DNA of 20,121 nucleotides from an uncultured Clostridia bacterium (lineage in GTDB: Bacteria; Bacillota; Clostridia; Christensenellales; Borkfalkiaceae): NCBI GenBank assembly GCA_934247855.1, contig CAKQKA010000021.1, forward strand, positions 1 to 20,121, read 5' to 3'. A program made the translations under genes and the position numbers. This document shows, in pieces, positions 11,415-19,237 of this stretch (positions are counted from its first letter, which is position 1; the number at the start of each line of letters is the position of its first letter). The notes under the pieces were generated by a model. It had not been told where the DNA came from, ran no database searches, and worked only from the letters and a program-made list of their open reading frames with translations.

Positions 11415-12287
11415 ATGTGTCCTAATCCGATATTGACGCTCGGAGACATTAAGATTTATATGTACGGTCTGATGATCGCCGCGGGAATTTTATGTTGTTT
11501 CTGGGTACTGTTCAATTATTCAAAAATTCTTGCAATACCTGCAAGATACGTTGATTTTATCTTCTACGACGGCATTGCCTCGATAGTCATCGGCTTTATC
11601 GGCTCGGCTGTCTGGCAAGGAATATTCAATTATATCGAAGATTTAAAAACCAACCCGAACGCCACTTTTTCGCTTAGCGGCGGCATAACGGCGATAGGCG
11701 GAATTACCGTCGGCGCGGTAACGTTTATAGTTATTGCGCTGTGTTTTCGCAAACGTTTCCCGTACGTTTTATCGAAAACGGTAATCTTTGCGCCCTGTTG
11801 CATTACGATTGCGCACGCTTTCGGGCGGATGGGTTGCTTTTTCGCCGGTTGCTGTTACGGAAGACCGGTTGAACCCGGCGACGCGTTCGGCTTTCTCGGC
11901 GTAATCTTCCAACCCGGTTCTACCCCGTATAACAAATACGGAGCGGTACCCGTATACCCAACTCAACTGTTCGAGGCGATATTCCTTTTCGTTCTGTTCG
12001 GCGTTATGAGCTGGCTGGTAGTAAAGAAGAATTTCCGCTATTCTATGACCGTTTACCTTGCCGCGTACGGCATATGGAGATTTTTGATAGAATTTTTACG
12101 CGCGGACGACAGAGGCGCTTTCGTTGGCGTGCTCTCACCCTCTCAGACTCTTTCGCTCGGGCTTGTACTCCTTGCAGTCCCCGCATTCTTCCTTACGAGA
12201 TATTTTATGCAAAAAATGGACGAATACGACAGCAAGATAGAAGCCGAACCCGTGCCCGATCCCGACATCGAAGAAATAGAGGGCTGA
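11415..12287 (+). CDS. lgt: Prolipoprotein diacylglyceryl transferase (Lgt-family, variant signature)
   Basis: Lgt attaches diacylglycerol from phosphatidylglycerol to the lipobox cysteine of prolipoproteins, the first step of lipoprotein maturation in the membrane. The 290-residue product has about seven hydrophobic segments and the family landmarks YGLMIAAG, HAFGRMGCFFAGCCYGRP (134-151), YPTQLFEA (181-188), WRFLIEFLRADDRG (221-234) and SPSQ (241-244). In the signature the usual GRxGNFxNxExxG is replaced by GRMGCFFAGCCYG, as in a recognised cysteine-rich subgroup. I start at 11415, where GGAG is suitably spaced; an in-frame ATG at 11364 has no ribosome-binding site. Activity on lipoproteins is likely but less certain than for a canonical Lgt. 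Confidence 0.85.
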   Translation: MCPNPILTLGDIKIYMYGLMIAAGILCCFWVLFNYSKILAIPARYVDFIFYDGIASIVIGFIGSAVWQGIFNYIEDLKTNPNATFSLSGGITAIGGITVGAVTFIVIALCFRKRFPYVLSKTVIFAPCCITIAHAFGRMGCFFAGCCYGRPVEPGDAFGFLGVIFQPGSTPYNKYGAVPVYPTQLFEAIFLFVLFGVMSWLVVKKNFRYSMTVYLAAYGIWRFLIEFLRADDRGAFVGVLSPSQTLSLGLVLLAVPAFFLTRYFMQKMDEYDSKIEAEPVPDPDIEEIEG

Positions 12288-12294
12288 CGGCTAA

Positions 12295-12331
12295 TCGGCA
12301 TTAAGGCGGTTACCGCACACACAAATGCCGA
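12295..12331 (+). other. Hairpin in the lgt to membrane-protein gap
   Basis: TCGGCATT (12295-12302) pairs with AATGCCGA (12324-12331), enclosing a smaller GCGG-TTA-CCGC hairpin. No U-tract follows, so read-through from lgt into the next gene remains likely; it may be an RNA-processing or stability element. Confidence 0.4.
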
Positions 12332-12398
12332 CCGAAATAAAACCATACGGCACGTTAAGTGCAACAAAAAAACATAAGACACAAGGAGGATTGCAAAA

Positions 12399-12905
12399 AT
12401 GGCAACCGGAACTTCAATCGAAAAATCAAAAGCAATGGCAACGCGCACACGCGTGATGGGCTTAATCATCGGGCTGATCGCAGGGGTGATTACGTTCATA
12501 GTAACGTTTGTATGCACAAGCGATAAAGAAACGCTGCCCCGCGTATTCACCGCGTTAGACACGTTCTTTTGCGGCTTCTGCTTCTCGACGGCGATCTTCT
12601 ATCTCATATTCGCAATAGCGAAAAAAGATCGTTTTTCGGGCGTAATCGCATATTTCACCGCAGCAATCGGCTTGATTTTGTTACTTATATTGCTTGTGGC
12701 ATGGTATTTCGTGCTGTTTGCGGCGGTAGTGGTATTCCTGCTTTTCTGGCTGGTAAGCACGATGCTCTATTCGCGTAAACTTACGTTTGTTGCGGATAAC
12801 GAAAACCCCGATTATAAAAATTACGAACAACGCAAAGCCGAAGAAGCCGCGCGCGAACCCGAAAAGGAAGAAGAACTTCCCGAAATCAAATCGTTCAAAG
12901 ACTGA
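12399..12905 (+). CDS. Hypothetical four-helix membrane protein
   Basis: I do not recognise the family. The 168-residue product starts with a short basic segment and has four predicted transmembrane helices at about 18-39, 53-73, 80-100 and 101-123. A charged, Glu/Lys-rich cytoplasmic tail (about 130-168, EEAAREPEKEEELPE) ends in KSFKD. There are no conserved catalytic residues that I can point to. A strong AAGGAGG lies nine bases before the ATG. It follows lgt after 111 bases in the same direction, with no separate promoter seen, so co-transcription with lgt is plausible. The gene ends in two adjacent hairpins at 12936-12998. Confidence 0.8.
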   Translation: MATGTSIEKSKAMATRTRVMGLIIGLIAGVITFIVTFVCTSDKETLPRVFTALDTFFCGFCFSTAIFYLIFAIAKKDRFSGVIAYFTAAIGLILLLILLVAWYFVLFAAVVVFLLFWLVSTMLYSRKLTFVADNENPDYKNYEQRKAEEAAREPEKEEELPEIKSFKD

Positions 12906-12935
12906 TTTAAAGACAACAAAACAAGACTGAGAACA

Positions 12936-13006
12936 ACCGTCGGCATTCCGGCGGTAAGCCACAGTTGACTGCGTTGGAACGCAATATCAACTGTGGCTAT
13001 CGTTTT
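12936..13006 (+). terminator. Double hairpin terminator
   Basis: The first hairpin, ACCGTCGG-CATT-CCGGCGGT (12936-12955), has eight pairs including one G-U. The second has perfect 12-base arms AGCCACAGTTGA (12957-12968) and TCAACTGTGGCT (12987-12998) that continue into TGCGTT/AACGCA. TTTTT follows at 13002-13006. The T-tract is short and three bases from the stem, so termination is probable rather than certain. Confidence 0.7.
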
Positions 13007-13069
13007 TCGGCGTAATCCGGCAGTTTATTCGCCGTAACCGCCTATAAAAGCCACCTAAAGGATTTAATA

Positions 13070-14509
13070 ATGACACGAAATCTCACTTTACTAACCGATT
13101 TATATCAACTGACGATGATGAACGGCTACTACCTTAAGGGCAGACACGAGAAAACAGCCGTGTTCGACGTATTCTTTCGTCAGAACGACCTTATAACCTA
13201 CTCGCTTGCGGCAGGGCTCGAGCAGGTCGTCGATTACATTAAAAATATTTCTTTCGGCAAGGAAGAAATCGACTATCTGCGTTCGCTGAACCTGTTCGAC
13301 GAAGGGTTTTTGAAGTATCTTTCCGAACTGAAATTCACGGGCGACGTTTACGCCGTACCGGAGGGCGTTCCCGTGTTCCCGGGCGAACCCATTCTCACCG
13401 TTAAAGCGCCCATAATTCAGGCGCAACTTGTGGAAACCGCCATACTTAATATGGTAAACCATCAGACTTTAATCGCCTCCAAGGCGGCAAAAATTTGCCA
13501 TGCAGCCGAAGACGATTCGGTTATGGAGTTCGGTTTAAGGCGTGCGCAAGGCCCCGACGCTGGTATCTACGGCGCGCGCGCGGCAATCATCGGCGGATGC
13601 AATTCGACGTCCAACGTGCTTGCGGGGCAAATGTTCGATTTTAAAGTTTCGGGCACGCACTCGCACAGCTGGGTAATGAATTTCCCGAGCGAGTATGAAG
13701 CGTTCCGCGCTTATGCAGACATTTATCCCGACGCCACCCTTTTGTTGGTGGACACATACAACACGCTTAAAAGCGGCGTGCCCAACGCCATTAAAGTTTT
13801 CAAAGAACTTAAAGCCGCCGGCAAGAAACCGCTCGGCATAAGGCTTGACTCGGGCGACCTTGCCTACCTTTCCAAAGAGGCGCGCAAGATGCTTGACGCG
13901 GCGGGTTTCCCCGATACCATAATCTGCGCATCTGGCGATCTGGACGAACACTCCATTGAATCGCTTAAAAACCAAGGCGCAAAAATCGACCTTTGGGGCG
14001 TAGGCACAAAGCTTATCACAAGCGAAGAAATGCCCGCGCTCGGCGGAGTTTATAAACTTTCCGCTATGGAGGACGACGACGGCAACTTAGTGCCCAAGAT
14101 TAAACTTTCGGATAACAGCGCGAAGATTACCAACCCCGGTTTTAAGAGCATTTACCGCGTTTATGTAAACGGTATGGCTGAAGCCGACGTGATTTTCCTG
14201 CGGGGCGAAAAGTTCGACACGACCAAACCGCTGACCTTGTATCACCCCACCGAACGCTGGAAGAGCATTACTTTTGAAAATTACGAACTGAAAGAAATCA
14301 CCAAAACCATAATAAAAGACGGCAAAGTAGTTTACGATATGCCCTCGCTTAAACAAATCGCGGCGACGGCTAAAGCCGAACTTGATACATTCTGGGAAGA
14401 ATATAAACGTATAGACTACCCGCACATTTACAAGGTCGACTTATCCGACGAACTGTATGCGCTTAAAACCTCTATGATCAAAAAGATCAGAGGTGAAAAA
14501 GTTGAGTAA
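13070..14509 (+). CDS. pncB: Nicotinate phosphoribosyltransferase
   Basis: PncB condenses nicotinate with phosphoribosyl pyrophosphate, with ATP hydrolysis, to form nicotinate mononucleotide in the Preiss-Handler NAD salvage route. The 479-residue protein fits the Gram-positive PncB form. It opens with the characteristic LLTDLYQLTMMNGYY, and later has FGLRRAQGPDAGIYGARAA (starting at 154) and the GTHSHSW loop (195-201), whose histidine region is tied to the ATP-coupled mechanism. PLGIRLDSGDLAYLS and LWGVGTKLITS form the phosphate-binding barrel segments. AAAGGA precedes the ATG. The stop overlaps the start region of the next gene, so translation is probably coupled. No obvious promoter was found in 13007-13069. 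Confidence 0.95.
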   Translation: MTRNLTLLTDLYQLTMMNGYYLKGRHEKTAVFDVFFRQNDLITYSLAAGLEQVVDYIKNISFGKEEIDYLRSLNLFDEGFLKYLSELKFTGDVYAVPEGVPVFPGEPILTVKAPIIQAQLVETAILNMVNHQTLIASKAAKICHAAEDDSVMEFGLRRAQGPDAGIYGARAAIIGGCNSTSNVLAGQMFDFKVSGTHSHSWVMNFPSEYEAFRAYADIYPDATLLLVDTYNTLKSGVPNAIKVFKELKAAGKKPLGIRLDSGDLAYLSKEARKMLDAAGFPDTIICASGDLDEHSIESLKNQGAKIDLWGVGTKLITSEEMPALGGVYKLSAMEDDDGNLVPKIKLSDNSAKITNPGFKSIYRVYVNGMAEADVIFLRGEKFDTTKPLTLYHPTERWKSITFENYELKEITKTIIKDGKVVYDMPSLKQIAATAKAELDTFWEEYKRIDYPHIYKVDLSDELYALKTSMIKKIRGEKVE

Positions 14510-15050
14510 GAAAAAGGCCAGGCACTTAGGGCAAACGGCAGCTAAACCCGCAAACGCCCCGGCAGCCGAACCGACCGTTTCGCAACCGACCGCCGAGCAA
14601 AGCGCACAACCCGCAAACGCGGCGCAAAACGCGCAGCCGACCACGCTTCAAAACAATGAGCATTCCGCAACTGCAGTACAAAACAATGCGCAGTTACCCT
14701 CGGATGCGGCTCAGGATTTACAAAACAAAATCGCCGGGTTATACAGCGACGAATTGAAACGGCTGTATGTGTTTGCGGCAAGGTGGCAGGCGGCATTACC
14801 GACGGACGAACGTTCGCCCGAAAGCGAGCGAAGAAAAGCCTTGGTTGCGGCGATAAAAGAGATAATATCGGACAACAAAACAATAAACACCGCCGAGCAG
14901 GGACGGGAAATCGTAGCGCGGATAACCGACCTTTTATCGAACGGCGGAAAACCGAAAACGCCGAGCGATACGTTTGACTTAAACGAGGTGCTGAACCCCG
15001 GAGAACTCGATCTCGAATCGCTCTGCAAAGAACTCGGAGTAATGGACTGA
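14502..15050 (+). CDS. Hypothetical protein with Ala/Pro/Gln-rich N-terminus
   Basis: I do not recognise this protein. A basic start (LSKKKARHLG) is followed by about 60 residues of Ala/Pro/Gln/Asn/Thr-rich, probably disordered sequence. Then comes a globular, mostly helical region of about 110 residues (from KIAGLYSDELKRLYVFAARWQ to the end LESLCKELGVMD). The start is TTG at 14502, because AGAGG lies about eight bases upstream. A GTG at 14493 in the same frame would add three residues but sits on that ribosome-binding site. It overlaps the end of pncB, and its TGA overlaps the lspA ATG (TGATG), so all three are likely translated together. No function is offered. Confidence 0.75.
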   Translation: MSKKKARHLGQTAAKPANAPAAEPTVSQPTAEQSAQPANAAQNAQPTTLQNNEHSATAVQNNAQLPSDAAQDLQNKIAGLYSDELKRLYVFAARWQAALPTDERSPESERRKALVAAIKEIISDNKTINTAEQGREIVARITDLLSNGGKPKTPSDTFDLNEVLNPGELDLESLCKELGVMD

Positions 15051-15577
15051 TGTGGTATATAATACTGTTTTTTGCGACGCTGATCCTCGATCAGGTTTCA
15101 AAAATTCTTGTGGAACAAGCCAACCCGTCGATAACGATCATCGAGGGAGTGCTTAATATTCGCCTTACCTACAACACGGGCGCGTCCTTTTCGTTTCTGG
15201 CAAACAAGGACTGGGCTCAGGCATTTTTTATAATTCTGACCTCGGTAGTGCTTATCGCGGGATTTGTGTTTCTCATATTAAAAAGACCTCAGGGCAAGTG
15301 GCTGCTCAGTTCCATCGCCCTGCTGTTTTCCGGCACGATCGGCAATTTTATCGACCGCATTGCTTTCGGCAAGGTAAGAGATTTTATCGACGTTCCGTTT
15401 TTTGCCAACTTCAATATCGCCGACAGCTGCCTTTGCGTGGGCGCGTTTATGCTTATCTTATATATATTGTTCTTAGATAAAGACGCAGTGTTCAAAAGTA
15501 ACAAAAAGGCGGACAAAACAGCCGACAAAGAAAACGCTAAAACACACGAAAACGGCGATAATCGACATATAGACTGA
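15050..15577 (+). CDS. lspA: Lipoprotein signal peptidase (signal peptidase II)
   Basis: LspA is an aspartyl peptidase in the membrane that removes the signal peptide of diacylglyceryl-prolipoproteins, the step after Lgt. The 175-residue product has four transmembrane helices. It carries LDQVSKIL (13-20), NTGASFSFL (42-50), GNFIDRIAFGKVRDFID (98-114) and FNIADS (121-126); the catalytic pair is D111 and D125. An extra Lys/Asp/Asn-rich tail of about 28 residues follows the last helix. Its final codons (NRHID and stop) are encoded by a copy of the dispersed palindrome, so the tail may have been extended by that insertion. The ATG overlaps the upstream TGA. Confidence 0.95.
   Translation: MWYIILFFATLILDQVSKILVEQANPSITIIEGVLNIRLTYNTGASFSFLANKDWAQAFFIILTSVVLIAGFVFLILKRPQGKWLLSSIALLFSGTIGNFIDRIAFGKVRDFIDVPFFANFNIADSCLCVGAFMLILYILFLDKDAVFKSNKKADKTADKENAKTHENGDNRHID
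15556..15576. repeat. Dispersed palindromic motif, copy 5 (overlaps the lspA 3' end)
   Basis: CGATAATCGACATATAGACT carries the left arm and centre with CATATAG instead of CCTATAG; the right arm has decayed. It encodes the last residues of LspA and reaches its stop codon at 15575-15577, 13 bases before rluD. Confidence 0.65.
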
Positions 15578-15590
15578 GATTTCAATCGAT

Positions 15591-16493
15591 ATGACTAAGG
15601 AATTTTTGTTTGAAGGCGATAAAGAACGGCTGGACGTTTTTCTTGCGAAAGCAAGCGGCGTATCGCGTTCGCATGCAAAAAAACTTGTGGACGACGGGCT
15701 TGTTTCGGTAAACGGCAAGACGGAAAAGGCAAGCTGCGTTTTGAAAAACGGCGATAAAATTACCGCAACGATAGAAGATCCGAAACCTCTTGACGTACGC
15801 CCCGTGGATATTCCCATAGATATAATTTATCAGGACAACGATCTGGCGGTGATAAACAAACCGCAGGGGCTGACAGTGCACGCGGGTTGCGGCACGGACG
15901 AAAACACGCTTGTGAACGCACTTCTGTTTTCGCTTGATAAATTAAGCGGAATAAACGGCGTGCTTCGCCCCGGCATAGTGCACAGAATAGATAAAGATAC
16001 TTCGGGCGTGCTGCTCGTCGCAAAGAACGACAAAGCGCACGTAAGCCTTGCAAATCAGATAGAAAAAAAGATATGCAAGCGCAAATATTTAGCGCTTTTG
16101 CACGGCGTTTTAAAGCAGGACGAAGGCACGATCGACACGCTTATCGACCGTTCGCCCAAAGACCGCACGGCGTTTGCGGTAAGCAAAGTTAAGGGCAAGC
16201 GTGCGATAACCGATTATAAAGTGGTTAAACGGTTCAAAGACTTTACCCTTTGCGAGTTTTCGCTGCACACGGGCAGAACGCATCAGATAAGAGTGCACGC
16301 AAAACACATCGGGCACCCCGTCGTGGGCGATCCCGTTTACGGACCGAAAAAATGCCCGTTCAAGCTAAACGGTCAACTTCTGCACGCGTACGAAATATCT
16401 TTTTTCCACCCGACGAGCGGCGAACGAATGACTTTCAACGCACCCCTACCCGATTATTTTCAGGCAGTACTTGAAAAACTCGGCGAGATATAA
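15591..16493 (+). CDS. rluD: RluD-type 23S rRNA pseudouridine synthase (RluA family)
   Basis: Enzymes of this family isomerise specific uridines in large-subunit rRNA to pseudouridine. The 300-residue product has an N-terminal S4 RNA-binding domain (about 13-60, RLDVFLAKASGVSRSHAKKLVDDG), then the catalytic domain with HRIDKDTSGVLLVAKND starting at 131. The catalytic Asp is D134 in the HRxDxxTSG motif. RTHQIRVHAKHIGHPVVGDPVYG follows near residue 225. The domain layout matches RluD; which positions are modified cannot be told from sequence alone. The ribosome-binding site is weak (GAGAT), consistent with coupling to lspA, an order seen in many Bacillota. Confidence 0.92.
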   Translation: MTKEFLFEGDKERLDVFLAKASGVSRSHAKKLVDDGLVSVNGKTEKASCVLKNGDKITATIEDPKPLDVRPVDIPIDIIYQDNDLAVINKPQGLTVHAGCGTDENTLVNALLFSLDKLSGINGVLRPGIVHRIDKDTSGVLLVAKNDKAHVSLANQIEKKICKRKYLALLHGVLKQDEGTIDTLIDRSPKDRTAFAVSKVKGKRAITDYKVVKRFKDFTLCEFSLHTGRTHQIRVHAKHIGHPVVGDPVYGPKKCPFKLNGQLLHAYEISFFHPTSGERMTFNAPLPDYFQAVLEKLGEI

Positions 16494-16497
16494 AAAA

Positions 16498-16514
16498 GCA
16501 AACAAAAAGTTTGC
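16498..16514 (-). terminator. Hairpin with U-tract on the antisense strand after rluD
   Basis: GCAAAC (16498-16503) pairs with GTTTGC (16509-16514). Only on the minus strand is it followed by a T-run (TTTTTTATA), so it could stop antisense transcription entering rluD. On the plus strand it would not terminate. Confidence 0.35.
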
Positions 16515-16546
16515 CGAAAATTGATATAAAAACCAACAAAATAGCC

Positions 16547-16571
16547 GATAATCGACCTATAGACCGATTAT
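16547..16571. repeat. Dispersed palindromic motif, copy 6 (full)
   Basis: Arms ATAATCG and CGATTAT around ACCTATAGAC, identical to copy 1 over the 24-base core. It sits in the rluD-glnS gap, 37 bases before the glnS ATG. The right arm runs into TTTTTA, so as RNA it resembles a weak terminator. Confidence 0.75.
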
Positions 16572-16608
16572 TTTTACTAAGTAAGATATTTTTATCGGAG
16601 AAAAACTT

Positions 16609-18240
16609 ATGGAAGAAGCAAAGAACTTTATCGAGGACATTATCAACGAAGAACTTGCCGAGGGCAAGGTTACCGAGGTACACACGCGTTTTCCCCCGGA
16701 GCCAAACGGCTATCTGCACATAGGACATGCTAAGTCTTTGTGTCTGAACTTCGGCACTGCGGAAAAATATCATGGCAAGTGCAATTTATTTTTTGACGAC
16801 ACGAATCCGTCGAAAGAAAAAACCGAATTCGTAGAGGCAATCAAAGCCGATATCGAGTGGTTGGGATTTAAGTGGTACGAAATTCATTACGCATCCGATT
16901 TCTTCGATAAGATTTACGAACTTGCAATCAAGCTCATCGAGGACGGAAAAGCTTACGTCTGCGACCTTTCCGCCGACGAGATAAGAAACACGCGCGGCAC
17001 GCTTACCGAACCCGGCACGGAAAGTCCGTATCGTAACAGAAGCGTAGAAGAAAACCTGCGCCTTTTTAAAGAAATGAAAGACGGTAAGTATGCCGACGGC
17101 GAAAAGGTTCTGCGCGCAAAAATCGATATGGCATCGCCCAATATCAACCTGCGCGACCCGGTAATTTACCGCGTGTTGCACGCAACGCATCACCGTACGG
17201 GCGATAAATGGTGCATCTACCCTATGTACGACTACGCGCACCCTATATGCGACTCCATGCAAGGCGTTACTCACTCGCTTTGCACGCTTGAGTTCGAAGA
17301 TCACCGCCCGCTGTATAACTGGGTTGTGGAAAACACGCAAGTAGAACACAAACCCCGCCAGATCGAGTTTGCAAGGCTGAACATCACAAATACGGTAATG
17401 AGTAAACGCTATTTGAAAAAACTCGTCGAGGACGGAGCGGTTACCGGTTGGGATGACCCACGCATGCCCACTCTTACGGGGCTTCGCGCACGCGGAATCC
17501 CCGCGCAGGCTCTTAAAAACTTCTGCGAGGCAGTCGGCGTTGCCAAAGCCAATTCGGAAATCGAATCCGGTTATCTCGAACACTTCGTCCGCGATTACCT
17601 GAACGAGCATGCCGAACGAGCTATGGCGGTTATTAACCCCATAAAGGTTATTATCGAAAATTACGAGGGCGAGGAAACGCTCGACTTCGACTGCATGCCG
17701 CAAACCGAAAACGGACCTGTTCGCAAAATCGGTTTTTCCAAAGAACTGTATATCTCTGCCGAAGATTTTTCCGACAACCCGCCGCCTAAATTCTTCCGTT
17801 TAAAACCCGACGGTTACGTTCGTCTGAAAAACGCTTACATTATCAAGTGCGAAAGAGTCGAATATGCCGAAAACGGTGCTATAGACCGACTTATTTGTTC
17901 GTATATCCCCGAATCCAAGAGCGGACACGACAACTCGGGTATGAAAGTAAAAGGCACTATTCAGTGGGTGAACGCCGCCGATTGCGAAGACGTAACGGTT
18001 AAAAAATACGACTATCTCCTTAAAGACGCGGAGTATCCAAATCAGGATTTCTCCGAGAGAATGAACTACGACAGCGTGCACGAATTTGACGGCAAAGCGG
18101 AAAAATATCTTGCAAATGCCCCGGACGGCGAAAGTTTTCAGCTTTTACGCATAGGATATTATAAGAAGATGACTGAGAACGGCAAAACCGTGCTTTCGGA
18201 AATCGTTTCGCTGAAAGACACTTATAAGCCAAATAAATAA
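16609..18240 (+). CDS. glnS: Glutaminyl-tRNA synthetase
   Basis: GlnRS is a class I synthetase charging tRNA-Gln with glutamine directly. The 543-residue product has the Rossmann fold with HIGH at 37-40 (RFPPEPNGYLHIGHAKS), the GlnRS/GluRS segment FDDTNPSKEK, CDLSADEIRNTRG, and the KMSKS-type loop VMSK (263-266). Two C-terminal anticodon-binding beta-barrels follow. PPEPNGYLHIGHAKSL and the length identify GlnRS rather than bacterial GluRS. GGAG lies eight bases before the ATG. Many Bacillota lack GlnRS and use the GatCAB amidation route, so its presence is informative about this lineage. It ends a run of same-strand genes starting at pncB. Confidence 0.95.
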   Translation: MEEAKNFIEDIINEELAEGKVTEVHTRFPPEPNGYLHIGHAKSLCLNFGTAEKYHGKCNLFFDDTNPSKEKTEFVEAIKADIEWLGFKWYEIHYASDFFDKIYELAIKLIEDGKAYVCDLSADEIRNTRGTLTEPGTESPYRNRSVEENLRLFKEMKDGKYADGEKVLRAKIDMASPNINLRDPVIYRVLHATHHRTGDKWCIYPMYDYAHPICDSMQGVTHSLCTLEFEDHRPLYNWVVENTQVEHKPRQIEFARLNITNTVMSKRYLKKLVEDGAVTGWDDPRMPTLTGLRARGIPAQALKNFCEAVGVAKANSEIESGYLEHFVRDYLNEHAERAMAVINPIKVIIENYEGEETLDFDCMPQTENGPVRKIGFSKELYISAEDFSDNPPPKFFRLKPDGYVRLKNAYIIKCERVEYAENGAIDRLICSYIPESKSGHDNSGMKVKGTIQWVNAADCEDVTVKKYDYLLKDAEYPNQDFSERMNYDSVHEFDGKAEKYLANAPDGESFQLLRIGYYKKMTENGKTVLSEIVSLKDTYKPNK

Positions 18241-18361
18241 ACCGTAAATACAAATCTGCAGCCGAAAAACCGGATTTACCGAAAATGGCGCATTTTGTGA
18301 ACAAAGATATTAAAATTTATACTTTTTTTGCGCGTTTAACGACAATTTACGCAAAATCATA

Positions 18362-18390
18362 TTGACAAATAATGCTTTCGGTATTATAAT
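18362..18390 (+). promoter_or_regulatory. Consensus sigma-A promoter of the CvpA-like gene
   Basis: TTGACA (18362-18367), 17 bases and TATAAT (18385-18390), an exact consensus, with about 73 bases of leader before the ATG at 18470. No terminator with a clear U-tract was seen between the glnS stop and this promoter. Confidence 0.88.
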
Positions 18391-18469
18391 AAAGCTAAAC
18401 TAAGCTGATAATTCTATTACTATATAAACGAACGGCAACGGCTCACAGCCGATGCCAAAGAAGGATAAC

Positions 18470-19183
18470 ATGTATTGGATTGCTGACGTAATCATGCTCG
18501 CTTTTGTCGGGGTGCTTTTGTACCGCGGTATAAAAATCGGGTTTACAAATACTTTTTTCACGCTGTTCACGGCGATACTGTGGATCGTGCTTGCCTTAGG
18601 TTTTTCGGCAGGTTTGGTTATGTTCGTACTTAAACCGCTCGGCGTTATGCAGGACGTATCCAACGCGTTTTACGGCGCGGGCGACGGATTGTACTCTTTC
18701 CTCGGTTCGCTCGGCGTTACGGGCATACAGCTCCCCGAACTCGAAGCAATGGATATCTTCGCGGGAACAGGATTCGAATCTGTCGATCTTAGCGCTTATA
18801 TCATCGCACAGTATCTTGCGTACCTGCTGTCGATAGTTATACTTTTCATTCCGATTTACATCTTCTTCCTGTGGGTAGGTCGTCAATTCGAACGCTTTGT
18901 AAGATGGGTAAGAAGCCGTTGCGGTTTCTTAAAAGTATTCGGCAGCGTGCTCGGCGGTATCGTAAACGGAGCACTCGCCTGCGTAATCGTCCTCGGCGTG
19001 TATTGGTTGGTCGCAGCCCTCAACGGCAGCGGTTTGTTCGATTACACCAATCAGGTTCTTCGCGCAGCGCCTGTATCGGGGCTTATATATCAGCACAACC
19101 CGCTTTACTCCATCATCGGTGAAAAAGGTTGCCTTGCCGAAACGGTCGGCAGCATTTTAAACGGCAGTTTCTTAAGCAAGTAA
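18470..19183 (+). CDS. CvpA-like multi-spanning membrane protein
   Basis: The 237-residue product begins YWIADVIMLAFVGVLLYRGIK in pieces typical of CvpA-family proteins: a first helix with an early Asp, then a short loop rich in Gly and basic residues. It has about four to five transmembrane helices (roughly 4-18, 26-55, 105-135 and 160-185). A soluble loop from about 60 to 100 carries FAGTGFESVDLS. CvpA proteins are linked to envelope stress and colicin V production, but their biochemical role is unclear, and similarity here is by pattern only. The start at 18470 has AAGGAT five bases upstream; an in-frame ATG at 18452 has none. It has its own promoter and terminator. Confidence 0.7.
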   Translation: MYWIADVIMLAFVGVLLYRGIKIGFTNTFFTLFTAILWIVLALGFSAGLVMFVLKPLGVMQDVSNAFYGAGDGLYSFLGSLGVTGIQLPELEAMDIFAGTGFESVDLSAYIIAQYLAYLLSIVILFIPIYIFFLWVGRQFERFVRWVRSRCGFLKVFGSVLGGIVNGALACVIVLGVYWLVAALNGSGLFDYTNQVLRAAPVSGLIYQHNPLYSIIGEKGCLAETVGSILNGSFLSK

Positions 19184-19207
19184 ACGCCGAACAACAATTA
19201 AAATTTA

Positions 19208-19237
19208 AAGCTAACGGTCACTCCGTTAGCTTTTTTT
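19208..19237 (+). terminator. Intrinsic terminator after the CvpA-like gene
   Basis: AAGCTAACGG (19208-19217) pairs perfectly with CCGTTAGCTT (19223-19232) around TCACT, followed by a T-run to 19237. Confidence 0.92.

Noticed and set aside
13035..13050. TAACCGCCTATAAAAG before pncB as a decayed motif copy
   Set aside because: Similarity is limited to part of the left arm and centre; too weak to separate from chance.
17878..17893. GCTATAGACCGACTTAT in glnS as a seventh copy of the dispersed motif
   Set aside because: It is inside conserved coding sequence (AIDRLI), lacks the left arm and is probably a chance match.
18452..18469. Longer start for the CvpA-like protein
   Set aside because: The six extra codons (MPKKDN) are preceded by no ribosome-binding site, and AAGGAT for the 18470 start lies within them.
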